DNA from: Blastomussa wellsi | Taxonomy: Eukaryota; Cnidaria; Anthozoa; Scleractinia; Plerogyridae | Direction: 5' to 3' | DNA: 64,000 nucleotides | NCBI GenBank assembly: GCA_947652115.1 | Contig: OX393563.1 | Location: 5,983,116 to 6,047,115, forward strand | Shown: in pieces, positions 36,401 through 49,664 of the stretch | Layout of the letters: each line of letters begins with the position of its first letter | Position numbering within the stretch: position 1 is the first letter of the stretch | The notes under the pieces: generated by a model | Told to the model about the DNA's origin: nothing | Database searches by the model: none | Seen by the model: only the letters and a program-made list of their open reading frames with translations | Program-made: the position numbers and the translations under genes

Positions 36401-39400
36401 CGTATTTTCTCACGCGATTACTCTTATTGTATTCGCGGGCTCTCGCGCTAGTTTTTGATTGGATAAAATAAGCAAGAAACTCCTCGAGTGATTCAGCGAA
36501 GATTTTCAAAACCCGACACTTGTTCTCCTGACTGTTTTCGGGTCAGGATGCTGCTGGGCCTGTCACGTAGTAAACCAGTCGAACGGCTGATTGATTTGCA
36601 CATGACTTTGAAAGTAGATCAGTGCATTCTGTTCGCTTTTGATTTCATAAAAAGAAATAAAATGGTCGTTTCTTTTTTTACACGTCATGATCAGTGCCAG
36701 AAGGTTTGAAAGGGCTCTTGGGCTCGCTGTTATACTAACTTTGAAACTGTAGTCTCGAGTTGGCATCATTGCGTAAAAACGCGCGTTAGTTTTTTATGTC
36801 GTAATTATATTATGATCTTCTCCTTAGTGGCTGAGCATCCCATTCGCCATGACGAATTCAGCAGTGAGCAGCATCTCAAAAGACTCCAGTACGTGGGTGG
36901 GAGAGGTGCCGACCGCAAAAATTGGAATATGGCTGGACTACGCCATGTTGCTGGTAATTGTCCCACATTTAAAAGTAAAACGCCTGTTTTAAGTTGCTTT
37001 TTACAAAGTGTGGTAAGGGCTACTTTTTGTTCTCACTAGCGCTGTTAAAGTGCATCACGTACTGCAAAGTACGGTGTGATATATATAACAAAATGAGATC
37101 GGTGGGCTCTAGCAAAGGGTTGATATTAGATCCACTGCCCACTAGAACATCATTTTTGCAAAGAGAGTGATTTTCCGCGTTTTAAATAAAGATGATATGT
37201 TGATGATGTTCATGATAGTGTCGATGATGTGATTACAATTTGCATCGGAAATTATAAAGAGTGAGAGAACAATCTCGCCGTATTTTGTGGAATCGTTTGC
37301 TACACATTTAAAATCATATTACATTCTGATATTGGCTTTATTTCCTGTGCAGATATGTGGTGGTATGCCATGGCAAGTATACTTTCAGCGTGTGTTATCA
37401 TGCAAGACAGCAAATAAGGCTCGGATACTGTCGTTTCTGGCCTCCTTTGGATGCATGTTCATGGCTATCCCAGCAGTCCTCATTGGGGCCATCGGTGCCT
37501 CCACAGGTAAAGCGATCAAATGTCCCTTCTCGTGTGATGATAGCATATTACCCTGCCTTAGATCAGCACTTCTTGACCTATCAAATGCTCTTGTTGTTCT
37601 ACTCTAGATTGGACCCAAACTGATTACTATAAACCACCCGGTGGCAACACCAGCAACCAGAACGCCGCTGTTGACTTTGATAAGACACTGATCCTTCCCA
37701 TGGTGCTTCAGTACCTTACCCCGACCGCTGTGTCGTTTTTGGGACTGGGAGCTGTGTCTGCCGCTGTTATGTCTTCTGCGGATTCCAGTTTCCTCTCTGC
37801 CAGCTCCATGTTTGCTCATAACGTTTACAAATTTATCTTTAGACAAAAGGTAAGAGATGGACTTTCAGAATGTTTTGCGATTATGATCTAGTCCTCCTCA
37901 ACAAGTAGTTCGTGCTTAAAAGAAGTGATTTTTTAATAAGTTAGTGGACCTATTAAGGGTGAAAGAAAGTTCACCCATCAAGAGTCAGTTAACAATTCGG
38001 TTCATTCTTGTACTTCTCACTTTTTGACGAGTACCTGGCGTTGTCTTGATCAGACTATTGTCAGCGCATCATATTACACAGTATGAAAAGATATCTCTAC
38101 GGCGATGAAGCTGGCGTAAATGTAACTTAAAGCCAAGTTTACATCAACTGTACGCACAGTAGCGTAAATGTGAGTTCAACGACATTTAATTTAACTATTT
38201 GTAAGGATATTTAAGCCAACTTTAATTTTCCGGAATTCTTCTTTCTTTTTTCATGCTGTGATTGTAAGCATAATATAAAGGTATAAAAAAATCGAGATTT
38301 TGCCGTGGTTTATAGCCTCGCTTTCAGCGGACCACAATGCTTTGCACTGTGATAGAGCCTCGTTTTCAGCGGACCAGAATGCACTGCTGCGGAATAGCCT
38401 CGCTTTCAACGGACCAGAATGCACTGCGCATTGGTAGGGCCTCGATTTGAAGGCTTGCGCTGTGATCTTCCCTTTCGAGTCTCGACGCCACAGCTTTATT
38501 TCATCTTTGGAATATCGCGAAGATTGGAATGTATCTGACTTCTGAGAGCATAAAGATCCTCGTCCATGCTTATGTTATTTGTCGACTTGACAATTGTAAC
38601 TCGTTGCTCCTCGGGTCACCGAAGTATATGATTCAGAAGCTCCAGCGCGTTCAAAACTGCGCTGCACGCCTCGTAGCTGGGCAACCTAGGGCTGCACACA
38701 TTCGCCCCGTCCTTAAGGAGCTACACTGGTTACCTGTGGAGCAGCGAATTACCTTTAAAGTATTACTGTTAACTTTTAAAGCTCTCAATAATCTGGCGCC
38801 TGTGTATTTAAGTCAACTTATAGTCCCGTATAACCCTACAAGAAATCTTAGGTCGGCTGGCAGACATTTATTAGAAGTACCGAATGTGCGCCTGAAGAGG
38901 TATGGGGACAGGGCCTTTTCAGTCGCTGCCCCAAAGCTTTGGAATGAAATTCCCTTAGACATTAAATTAAGTCAATCAGTCGATGTTTTTAAATCCAGAT
39001 TGAAAACTTATCTTTTTAGACTTGCTTTCAATTGATTTTTTGTTTTAGTGCTATTGTTAGTTAGATATTTATTAGATTGTAAAGCGATATAGAGCTTTTG
39101 TATATACCGCTATAGAAATAAAGTTATTATTATTACTATTATTACTGTCGTCTGTCATTTCGCTAAAAAATATCTTTGGCGGTTGCCGTCTGTTATAACA
39201 AAACTATGGCGGCTTGGATCTCTGGCGTGGTTTGTCGTTTTCACCTGGCCAGCTAATTCTTAAAATTTGCTTCGAATATGTGTTGTTAACTTTTACACTT
39301 AAGCAGCAGCTGCCACGTGCTTCTTTCTGAATAATTTGTGCATTGGTTTATTCACACCTTGGTGACTTCGACATGCTTTCGGGTATCAGTAAATGAACAA

Positions 39401-40062
39401 CGACCACTACTGCATAAGAACTATACAATCCTTCTTCAATTTCCAAACTACATCCAAATTTTCGCAGCACTTTCATAGCCCCGGCTACACTAGTAATAAT
39501 ATAATCCTCTTTCTCTCACTAGGCCTCTGATAGGGAAGTCGTGTGGGTGATGCGTATAGCCATATTTGGAGTTGGCGCGGCCGCTACAGCAATGGCTCTG
39601 ACCGTTGGCTCGATCTATGTTCTGTTCCATCTGTGCAGTGATCTGGTATATGTGATACTGTTCCCGCAGTTGTGTTGTGTTATCTACCTCAAAGACGCAA
39701 ATACCTACGGCTCTATTGCGGGTTACATACTGGGGCTTGTGTTGCGCGTCGGGGGAGGGGAGGATAAAATTGGTTTTCCTCCGTTCATTAAATACCCGTT
39801 TTACGACGAAGTCAAGGGTCAATTGTTTCCCTTCCGTACCCTGTCAATGATCATATCATTTATCACTATTGTGGTTGTATCATACTCGGCTAAGTTTCTG
39901 TTTGAGCGGGAAATTATTCCGTTAAAGTACGATTACTTAAACTCCTTTAAGAATTATGAGTTGGAGAAAGCGCTGACCGATGATAAAGGCAAGTCGATAA
40001 ATGAAAAAATCGCCATGAAGGAATATGAAGACAATAATCAAAATGTTATGGAAAAAGAATGA
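33483..40062 (+). CDS. SLC5A7: High-affinity choline transporter, SLC5A7/CHT1-like, copy B
   Basis: Exons: 33483-33645, 34437-34550, 36014-36318, 36828-36953, 37353-37506, 37608-37849, 39523-40062; 547 residues. Exons 1-5 are identical in length to copy A with the same phases; exon 6 is 9 bases longer. I chose the ATG at 33483, equivalent to those of A and C. An in-frame ATG at 33393 lies before a splice acceptor (ending 33446) and is probably intronic. It keeps MSSADSS and every family motif named for copy A. The loop sequon is NTS. The tail ends NNQNVMEKE, longer than in C. AATAAA is at 40159-40164. Intron 6 is expanded to 1.67 kb by a tandem repeat and a non-LTR element. Nucleotide similarity to C extends into introns, so B and C split recently. 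Confidence 0.93.
34795..35095 (+). repeat. Tandem duplication with GGAACACC-rich ends
   Basis: Two nearly identical 86-bp blocks (starting about 34798 and 34932) each read CCAGGTTGATAGTCTCAGTC onward to ACCAGGAGCACCGGAACACC. Each is followed by GGAACACC/GGAACAAC microsatellite. Located in intron 2 of copy B. A 184-codon frame across it is low complexity and I do not call it a gene. Confidence 0.65.
38313..38450 (+). repeat. Tandem repeat, about 43-bp unit, 3-4 copies
   Basis: Units carry AGCCTCGCTTTCAGCGGACC followed by AGAATGCACTG. Located in intron 6 of copy B, just before the non-LTR fragment. Confidence 0.6.
38500..39150 (+). mobile_element. 5'-truncated non-LTR retrotransposon, 3' end of ORF2
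   Basis: An intact frame (38529-39035, 168 codons) encodes the C-terminal part of a CR1/L2/Jockey-like reverse transcriptase ORF, with the motifs [30 protein letters not shown] and [10 protein letters not shown] short 3' UTR ends in AATAAA and a run of TTA units (about 39118-39146). The left edge near 38500 is where homology appears to stop, a normal outcome of incomplete reverse transcription. Located in intron 6 of transporter B, same strand. Confidence 0.85.
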
Positions 40063-40192
40063 GCACGGTGACGTTAAGTCTTTGTTCCTACTTAAGAGTA
40101 CAAGTTTAATAGAATATAGAATTAGCTCTTAGTTGTTCCCAGACAATATAACATATAGAATAAAGAAAATAGAATTGCCGGTTGGCAACCAA

Positions 40193-40258
40193 TCCATGTT
40201 GGATGACCAAACAAAAGAGGCTAATCAGAAATCTTTTGTTCATGTCATCCAACATGGC
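40193..40258. repeat. Small palindrome CCATGTTGGATGA...TCATCCAACATGG
   Basis: Inverted arms of about 25 bp sit just downstream of the poly(A) signal of copy B. Confidence 0.55.
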
Positions 40259-41133
40259 ATCGATGACGTCACTTGAAAACCAAGAATTTAGCATTTATAG
40301 AATACTGACAGAATCCCTGAGAGGGCTCCTACATAAAAAGGACGGGGGAACGGAGATGTTCGTCGTAAAAATTGAATTTGAGTCCAATACGGCTATTTTT
40401 TCATGCCTGGTCGGTCCTGACTACCAACACAGTGTGAATGGCGATTTTTTGTCTTTAAAAGCAACCCTATATATTAAACCCCCTCGACTAAAAAAATAGC
40501 TTTTTGTCCCAAACAACCTAAGTGAGACCAAACTCCGTAATTTAAACATCTAAGTGAGACGACGAGCATTCTCGTCTCTTTCGTATGAGATTCCCCCTCG
40601 GATAAAGAATAAGTTCGTTAACCAATGTAAACCGATAAAGTGCCTTCCAATAAAAAAAGAAAGTATCACATAAAAACAGAGTGTGAAATATAGATACTCC
40701 ATTAAGTAGAGTCTATCTTGTATGCAATTAAATTAGTCTCTCTCACTACATTTGCTCAAAAACGAGGTTAGTGAGGGTTATGCACACAATAGAATTTTTG
40801 GCAATGTATTGAGTATATAGTATGCAGAATGTATACAGAATAAAAAATATACACTGAATTTATTGAGCATAGCATGTATAGTACATTATCCCTCCTGCTC
40901 CCTTATTAGCATAAAGGTATGGGTAACCCCTCCCTGCCGAAAAACAACGAGAAGTATTACGGATTGTCAATAAGCCAACAGAAAAGGTAGGGCTGGGAGG
41001 GTGGGGGACTTTCTCTCTTGCTGACCGTTACGAACAAACACCCTTGCATATATTAACATGGTCTTATATAATGCTAATTACGCCATCATGAATATTCATT
41101 GGTGATTATTCACCTGCACGTGAACAAGACAGT

Positions 41134-41230
41134 AGGCTCGATTTCCGCCGCTCTCTCGAGTCCGGTCTTCGTCCCTCCCCGGGGAGGAGCGCGAGCTCCG
41201 GTTCCCGAACAGCGGCTGGTAATTGAGCCT
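41134..41230. repeat. Palindromic repeat, GC-rich core
   Basis: The ends AGGCTCGATTTCCGCCGCT and AGCGGCTGGTAATTGAGCCT are imperfect inverses around CTCCCCGGGGAG. Confidence 0.5.
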
Positions 41231-42548
41231 AACATTTCCGTCGCAAAGGTCTAACGGCAACGATTCCAAAACGGATCGACATAGCAGCTATCCAAAACTA
41301 CTTTTGTTTGTTATTGTAAGCAGCTTCTATTGTTTTCAAGACAAAGTCATTGTTTCAATTGTTGAGTCTTTTGTTTAGGGCGAGGGTATCAAACCAATCA
41401 CATTATATGTTAGGAAAGCTGCTACATCGCCCAAGGATTCAGGGTCACCAGCGGAGCCCCCAACCATAGAAATAGGAGAACCACGCACACATAGCAAAAA
41501 GGAGAACCTTGCTTTCATTTTCATGGTCATCATCGCTAGTAGCCTGGCTCGGGGGCACGTGTGCCCTACCTATGCATGTGCGTTCGCTAAGATGGCGCCT
41601 ATACCCCAGAAAAACATGCAGCCTTGATTAACATTGACATTGGACAGCCTTGTTACTGTGGTCAACTGACAGCCGTCAAAGCACTATTTACTTCGGCCAT
41701 GGAAACTTTATTGAGGAGTTACACAGGTCAGGCGTACTTTGTAACTGAGTAGTTTATTAACAACCAGCAACAACCAGCAAGACATTTGGATAGGGATATA
41801 TTGCCTAGACGGACAAGGAGCAGTAATAAACTTAGACTCCCGTCTGTAAAATTAGAATGTACGAAAAAAGCCTTTTTCTATCATGGCTGTGTAATTTTTA
41901 ATCTAATTTTTAATTAGAATTTCTAACTTAATTTAGTTTAATTGTCATTATTATTTCCCACAATTTAGTTTATTATATAGGGCCTCTATGGATAGCAGTT
42001 TTTTACCTTGTATGAAAACTGAAGGAGTTACATACGCTATAGAAATAAAGATTTCTTAACTTTATCCAAATTAGGCTTGGCTAAATTAATATATTATATG
42101 CGCCCTTCATCCCTCGGGCCCCTTGCGGCTTCGCCGTCAGGTTTCGAGATTTCCATTCTGGTACAAAAATTCATTCCGGTGTTATTTAAACACGGTTACG
42201 GCAGTATAGCTCACATCCCTATAATAATCGATGTATGTAAACACGGTACGACTTTATCTTCTCGCGCCGGAATGTAAAGGTCGGAAAATTACGCGACAGT
42301 GGAAATCCACCTTAAGTCACGCCGGTATCATACATACAGACATCTGAAATCCTCCCCCTACTCATCCAGGGAAGAGTCTTGTAGAGTGACAGATGCCCCG
42401 TTTGTACCTTTCTACCCAACAGGTAAAGCTATCTAGATTCTGTTTTAAAATCGTGATTCTGCTTTTTGACTGCTCAAGATACTGGTCTAGATTTTTCTCC
42501 AGGGTGTAAGGTAATCTGACGAATACACCAGCCACTAACCCAAGTCAT

Positions 42549-43192
42549 CCTCGAGTCACGAGTTAACCTCGAGTCAAGACAATTTTTTCTTTTTATTGAA
42601 AACGAAAAAATAGAATATATATTCTATGAAAAAACGAAAAAATATCTTTTCTTAACGGTTAATAACAAACTCAGTAACTACACGTAGTAGACCGCACCGC
42701 GCCTTCTTGTATGCTGTTTTGTGTCTTTGCAGCTACAGTCTTCAGAGATATTGCCCATAAAACAGCCTTCGCCGAAGAACTGAAGAAACCGTCAAAATGT
42801 CGACAATGGAAGGACTTGAAATGCGATCGGAGGAGAACGCATGTAGCTAGCTCCCGGCTGACGTCTTTGGACTTCCAAAGGATGTCTGCGTGAGAGGCTA
42901 GAACGCATGCAGATGAAGAAATAAATGATAAGCCTGTTTTTCTCGTCCGATCGTCGAAGTTAAGCCGAGCCAGGCGAGTTTTGTACTAGAAATACAATCT
43001 GTTGTAGGTTTTTTTCTTTCCTTTCTTTTTCATCAGTTCATTTTCATGTTTATATCAGTGACATTTCGAATCCTGCCTTTGTGATTCTGACGGTTTCTTT
43101 TAATCGTTTTTTTACCAGACTATATATTCATATTGTTTTATAAAAAAAGGAAAAAACTCTTCGCTTGACTCAGGTTGACTCATGACTCGAGG
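42549..43192. mobile_element. 644-bp terminal-inverted-repeat element upstream of copy C
   Basis: The ends are imperfect 30-bp inverted repeats beginning CCTCGAGTCACGAGTTAACC on the left and CCTCGAGTCATGAGTCAACC on the right (read inward). The inside has no transposase frame. It interrupts the block shared with copy B, where no counterpart exists near 32740-32770. The target duplication is unclear. Confidence 0.6.
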
Positions 43193-43412
43193 GTTCATGG
43201 TTGGCTCGTGTAACCACTCATTTCTTTTGTTTTTGGCTTATCGGTTTATATATGTATAGTGTTTCATTCCTTAAATTTCCTAGAGAAAATATGGTAGAAA
43301 ATGTGGTTACTGTTATAATTTCTATTGTCTGATTTTATGTGCATAGGAAGACTGCATGTATGACTGTATGATTTTTAAACTTAAAAACAATAACAACAAC
43401 AATAGCTTTAAC

Positions 43413-43770
43413 CGCCGCCTGGTAAGCCCAGTTGATAGAGCGCCGGACTGCAGAAGGTCTCGGGTTCGATCCCTCGATCTCGGGTTCGATCCCCAGATCG
43501 GACCAACACTCAAGGTCTTAAAATAACTGAGGAGAATGTGCTGCCTTTGCACTGTCATTTGCAAATGGTTAGACGTTCTAGTCTTCTCGGATAAGGACGA
43601 GTCCCGTCCCCTGCATCTTCAGTGTTACGGCAAGCAGTTGACGTTAAAGAACCCACGCACTTCTCGCAAAGAGTGTTGTGGTCCGGCCTCGTATCACGGG
43701 TTGGTGCGTAACATGGGGATAACCTCACTGCACCTTTCCCCCTTGGACGGACTGGTCCAAGAAAAATGAG
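43413..43770 (+). mobile_element. tRNA-derived SINE with doubled box B
   Basis: Box A reads AAGCCCAGTTGATAGAGCGC, followed by a GGACTGCAGAAGG arm. Box B GGGTTCGATCC occurs twice, 21 bases apart (about 43470 and 43491). The body runs on to about 43770 (CACCTTTCCC, GGACGGACTGGTCC). Box A and box B spacing is close to that of a real tRNA gene, but no acceptor stem closes, so this is a SINE head and not a tRNA gene. Confidence 0.7.
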
Positions 43771-44830
43771 TGTAAGTATGAGTGTGTGGTTAAGATTGGA
43801 ATCAATTTAATCAGTTGGAGCAATTCCAAGGCCATAGAATAAAAAAGTGATGAAAAGCAACTCAGAAAAATTACATTGTTGCAATATTGGTTGAATTTTA
43901 TGAACTAAATGACAGGGGGTCAAAATCTAACAGTCGGGGTTAATCTGCGTTATCTAACTAGTAGCATTATGCCTGTCTCAGCTCTCATGTTTCCGCCGTG
44001 TTATGTACGTCTCAGGACAAAACTCTTTCTTTTCACTCCCGAACTCCCAAAAGTAAACTCCTCCCGCTAAAATACACCCCACCAAATGAAGTCCATATAT
44101 GGGAGGACGAAATACTTTTTGCCTGCAGAGCTTGAACTAAGGGAAATGGGAGGCAGTGAGAAATTTAGATGGGGGGTCATTGCGATGCCGAATACATGGA
44201 CCATTTCAGCCAAAAATGTATACCCAACTATTTTTAAACCCACAATTCCTGCAGACAAATCCCCCCCCCACCAGAATTCGCAGAGGTATCCCCTTGAGGT
44301 GTCTATAAAACGTACACCATGATGAGCTCAACCACATATTTTAGAAGCACTAATTCAGATGATGGGCTAGTACAGTAACAGTAAATTTGCCAATATGGTA
44401 TTAGTCTACGGGAGTCTATGGTGTAGGTATAGTTAAATAAAGTTATTGCTGTTGTTTCTTTTAACCAATTAATGTAAGGCCCTGCTTCAAGGAGGTCGGG
44501 CAACCCTATTTTGTTGAACAAATGCATGTGGACGCGAGTCCGGAAGAGGACAGAGGATCACGAGACTTAGAAGTGAACCGAGATGTTACTGTAACGGATG
44601 GAAATAAGCCTGTCAAAAAGAGAGACGATTGTGCACGTGATCGAAAGTATTAAATGTTAACCAATAAAAAGTGTTCAACAAAGTATCATGTCTTGTGCTT
44701 TCCATTTCTTTATTTTTAATCCATTTGAATCAGCTATTTATAAGAGCCGGGAGAATCGTTCCCAGGAACCAAGAACTGGCACAAGTCAGGGGTGGGGGAT
44801 ACCCTTCCTGACCATTTACCTCTCAGTTCA

Positions 44831-45030
44831 ATATACCATTCATTAACGTATCGAAGCGTGCGAAATATTGTAATTAATTGTATGGGAAAGGGAAATGAGG
44901 TATACCATTCATTAGCGTATCAAAGCGAGCAGCATTCAGATTAATTATAGGGAAAAGGACAGGGGGTACACTATCGATTAACATGTCAAAGCGCACGACA
45001 TTCTGATTAATTATAAAGGAAGGGATTTGT
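44831..45030 (+). repeat. Three-unit tandem repeat (about 68 bp)
   Basis: Diverged units each contain a CATTCATTAACGTATC-type segment, AAGCG, GATTAATTATA and a GGGAAAGG-like purine run. Confidence 0.55.
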
Positions 45031-45401
45031 TTGAAAATACAATCTTTGTTTTTAAAATTTTGCGTGATTTTTATTTGTGTGACGAAAAAAAACAAAATGG
45101 CGGATTACAGATACCAAACCCTGGCTTCTGATTGGCTACTACTTAAACCGACGCCCCTTACTACTCCTATAGTTACATAATGAAAAAATCGCCTCTCACT
45201 GCTAAAATTTCATTCGAATCCTCCCTGGTAATTCTGCAGGAGCATTTAGTGTACGAAAACAGACACGAGACAATGATTTTGGCAGACTTGACTCGAAGAC
45301 GGCAAAAACTAGAAAAATCCCCGTGGCAGAACTGACAAGTTTACGTACCTCCTCTTTGCATTTCAGATTTATAGCAAAAAACTGAAATCATCCGAAAAGA
45401 C

Positions 45402-48400
45402 ATGGCAGAGATTAATATTGTTGGTGCAGTGGCGATTGTTGTGTTTTACATGTTAATCCTCTTTGTTGGCCTCTGGGCTGCACGCCGACGAAAGGAAGGT
45501 GAAGAAGAAGCCATGTTAGCGGGCAGAAGTATTGGAATGGTTGTCGGCACCTTCACTTTGACAGGTAAACATGCATGGAACTCGAATTATGGTTTAGCCT
45601 ATTTTTCCGACTCGGCCGAGTTTTTCTGCGATGGTTGGCGATCATTTCCGACATATGAAAACTGAAATATCCACTGTCGGGGACGTTTCCGATGGTTTTA
45701 ACTTGTTGCCAATCCTCTAGCTTCTTTTTGATAAATTGCTTGGCGCGCGCCAGTCCCAAATACAGAATGTTGAGACAATGTGCAACAGAATGTCTGGGGT
45801 GTCTCCGATATATCGGTAAATTCTGGGACAGTCGGGAAACTGTGACATGCCCGACTGTCTGGGACTTTTCCGACATATGAAAACCAGGCTTATACAGTCT
45901 AAAGCTATGACAACCTGACGTTGGTCTAATTGCTCACGCGTTTTCCACGAGGAAACTGAGAAACAGCTGTACATAGACCACACAGGCAACGACGAAGTAT
46001 TAGACCGAGTATTTTTTAGGTTAACTGACCGCTTTTAGAAAATGTGAGATTTTTTTCAAAACCTTACAATTTTAGGGGGTTTTGGCAATCTATAATTTTT
46101 ACGTTATATTTTTGGAAACTACAAGCTGACGGCTTGATTGTTTCCCATAGCAACTTGGGTTGGTGGAGGTTACATCAATGGCACAGCGGAAGTCCTCTAC
46201 GATAAAACCCAAGGTCTCGTTTGGTGCCAAGCTCCCTGGGGTTATGCGCTTAGTCTCGGGTTAGGTAAGTACGGAAGTGTATGAAAAATATTGCAGACCT
46301 CCGCATCTTTTTTTAATAAAATCGCAAATGGTATGACATTGAAAAAATGCTCCAATGTGAACGTTCGTTCCAGGAGCACAGCTGGTCAAAAAAATGAATT
46401 TCTTAATTTCGGGTAAGGAAATCTTAGTAAGGTGCGACCAGTTCAAAACGGTTTTCCTTTTTCCTAAAAGAAAGTCCTAAAGTTAATCAGTTTTAACTCA
46501 ATGCAATTTAGGCTTCCGAGGGATGTAATTATAATTGATAGTTTGGCGCGAGTGCTAGGCTGATAATTCCCAATGAAGACAAACTCGGCGCTAGACTTGC
46601 CCCAAGTCATCGTTTTTCCTTTGTATCGATAGACACGGTAGAGTTATTTGAAAAAGATCGTTCTGAAATCGCGCGCGAAAAGACAAAATCACTCATTGGA
46701 AATCAAGCGCGAGAACATCGCGGAACGCACGAATGGCTGCGCGGAACAAGACTAGCAAACAAGCAGAAAAGGACAAGCGTCACGCAAGCAGAGCGCACTA
46801 ACCTCTCAAGTTTTGCCAACAGAGCGCGCGCTTACGTTCGCGCGCACTATTTTGATTGACAGCCAAATGTGGCGTCACCGGTGGAAACCCCACCGGTGGC
46901 GTCACATTTTCAGAAGTGAGACAAGTCGCTTGTTTCGCGCCGCCATTTTGATTTTAAAGTCAGCGCGCGCCCTTCATATCTAGCGCTCGGTCTCCCTCTC
47001 TATTTTAATTCGGAATCCAGCGCGCCCTTCTTCCTGCGCCCTCCGCGAAGCGAATAAAACGAGCGACTTGGAGCAAGTCTAACTCACGCGTGAGCTGCTT
47101 CCAGCGTTTTGGAAAAGTGAGACAAACTTTTGACAGAGCCATTTCCAATATATATAATTTATATACCTAAGTCTTAAAGTTTCACAATGGTAAATTTTGC
47201 TGGCTTTACCGCAACAGTAACGCTGACGTGCGCGTAGCTTTTATGGTGTTCATTTATCGCTCTGGTGTTCATTTATCTCTCTGGTGTTCATTTATCTCTC
47301 TGGTGTTCATTTATCTCTCATTCATCTCATTTATCTCATGTTACCTATTTGTCCTATTTATAAGTTCGGTTTGGTTCGAGTAAGTTTTGTTAAGTTCGGT
47401 CAAGCCTCCATGTGGCTTTTGCACGAGTTCGAACGTACTACGACCTGTGACCTTTAGTAGTGGTGGATCTAGAGGGGGGGGGGGCCCGGGGGCGAACATT
47501 TTAAGGCCCAAAGGGCTAGAAAATTTTCGCCCCCCCCCTCACCCCCACGGCCCCTGGATCCCCCACTGTTTACTGCATATGAAATAATTAATATATGAAC
47601 TGCGGATGTAGATGAAAGTGAGAAATGATCATCGCAGTGGATTTCCAATTTAACCAATTGGAACAAAGAAGCCTAAAAAATCAGGGCTTCAACGAGATAC
47701 GAACCCGTGACCTCCCTGATACGGTACGATGCTCTGTCAACTGAGCTATGAAGTCACACATCGGGAGCGAGGAAGAGTGAAGCCCTGGCTTTTTCAGGCT
47801 TCGAAATTCGCTGCGATGATCATTTTAAGTTTTCTTTAATTACCATACCAGGTGGACTATTCTTCGCTAAGATCATGCGTGAAAGGGAGTACGTTACAAT
47901 GATTGACCCATTCCAGGAAAAGTACGGTACGCGCATGGGCGGACTGCTATATATTCCAGCTTTGATGGGCGAGATATTTTGGTCTGGTGCCATCTTATCA
48001 GCTCTCGGCGCCACAGTTAGCGTCGTTATCGGCTTGGATCGCTTCACGTCCATTATTGTTTCTGCGGGCATCGCGTTTCTCTACACGCTTCTAGGAGGGC
48101 TCTACTCCGTGGCTTACACTGATGTGATCCAACTCCTGTGCATGTTCTTTGGACTGGTGAGTATGTGATGCAAACTGCGCAACCTCCAGCAGAAGTTACA
48201 AGAACCTGGGGGAGGGGGTACTCCCTTAAATTTTAGATAGGTGGGTGCCGCGAAGGTTCTTAAACCCTGACCCGATTTAAGGACAAGGTACCTCTCTCTT
48301 CCACCTTTTTTGCTGTAAGTACCGTAAGTTCGCTCGTTTGGACTAAAATTCTGTCATCGATGCGTCTTGGCTTCCCTTTCTGGCGATGATCATATCGAGA

Positions 48401-49624
48401 AATCGTGGCGTTATGCGCTTGCATGTCCAATGCCACCGCAGAAAAACGCACGGTGGTAAAGCGTGACGTCACAAAAATTTAAAGTTTTGAAATTATGGGA
48501 TTCATTAAGATCTTCAGAAAGTACAAGATGAAGAATTGCTACTTGCCAAAAATCAGCATCTTATTTCAAATTGGGAGTAAGATATTGGCCGTGTCATGCC
48601 TCAGTGACTCCATACAAATCCTTGTAATTTTGTCTTTGTTGTAAACCGCTATTTCTTTGCCTTACTGTACCTCCTTTACTCCCCCTACCTACCAGTGGCT
48701 GTGTATTCCATTTGCCATGACGAATTCAGCAGTGAGCAGCATCTCCAAAGACTCCGGTACGTGGGTGGGAGAGGTGCCGACCGCAAAACTTGGAATATGG
48801 CTGGACTACGCCATGTTGCTGGTAATTGTCCCACATTTAAAAGTAGAACAGCAGCAATAAATTGCTTTTTACAAAATGCGACAAGTGTTAAAGTTTTAAC
48901 AAAAGTTTTGCAAAGTGCGGCGTGATTTATTACAAAATGCTATCGGTGATCTACAGTGCGACTACTCCAAGAGTCCAATCAAGGCCGCGAAAGCAAATTC
49001 TCTGCAAACTTTCCAACACAGGTTGGTCAAGTAAAAATGCATTTAACTCTAAAATGGTCATAAATGTTACTTATCTAGTATGCAGTTTGCTTGGATCATT
49101 TATTTGTCGATTTTCATTCATCAGTTTCCACAAAAGTTGTTGGGTGGCCTTGGTTTAAGAAGTTGCACTGTTATAATTATTAGATTGGCGGCTCACTAGA
49201 AGACCATTTTTCAGTGTTTTAAATTAAGATGATATGATGATGAGTGAGATGACGATGATGATGATGCTGATGGGAATACAAAGCGACATGATAATTTAAA
49301 TTGACAGGGAACATTCTCGCCCTATTTTGCGCAAACCTTTCCTACACACATAACTACATAACATATTGATATTGATTTTATTTCCTGGCAGATATGTGGC
49401 GGTATGCCATGGCAAGTATACTTTCAGCGTGTGTTATCATGTAAGACAGCAAATAAGGCTAGGGTACAGTCGTTTCTGGCCTCTTTTGGGTGTATGTTCA
49501 TGGCTATCCCAGCAGTCCTCATTGGGGCCATCGGTGCCTCCACAGGTAAAGCGATTAAATCCTGTTCCGTTACTCAGAGTCTCAGACAGATAGATGCCAA
49601 TCCAGACCCTTTAGACTAATTATA

Positions 49625-49664
<40 letters not shown>

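Larger units (their letters stand above)
40063..45366. other. Intergenic DNA between transporter copies B and C
   Basis: It holds palindromes at 40193-40258 and 41134-41230, the block duplicated from upstream of copy B (42420-43380) with a 644-bp TIR element inside it, a tRNA-derived SINE (43413-43770) and a three-unit tandem repeat (44831-45030). Short ORFs such as 44086-44322 show no recognisable domain. Confidence 0.4.

Noticed and set aside
43425..43500. Functional tRNA gene
   Set aside because: Boxes A and B are good, but box B is doubled, no acceptor stem closes, and the sequence continues as a SINE body.
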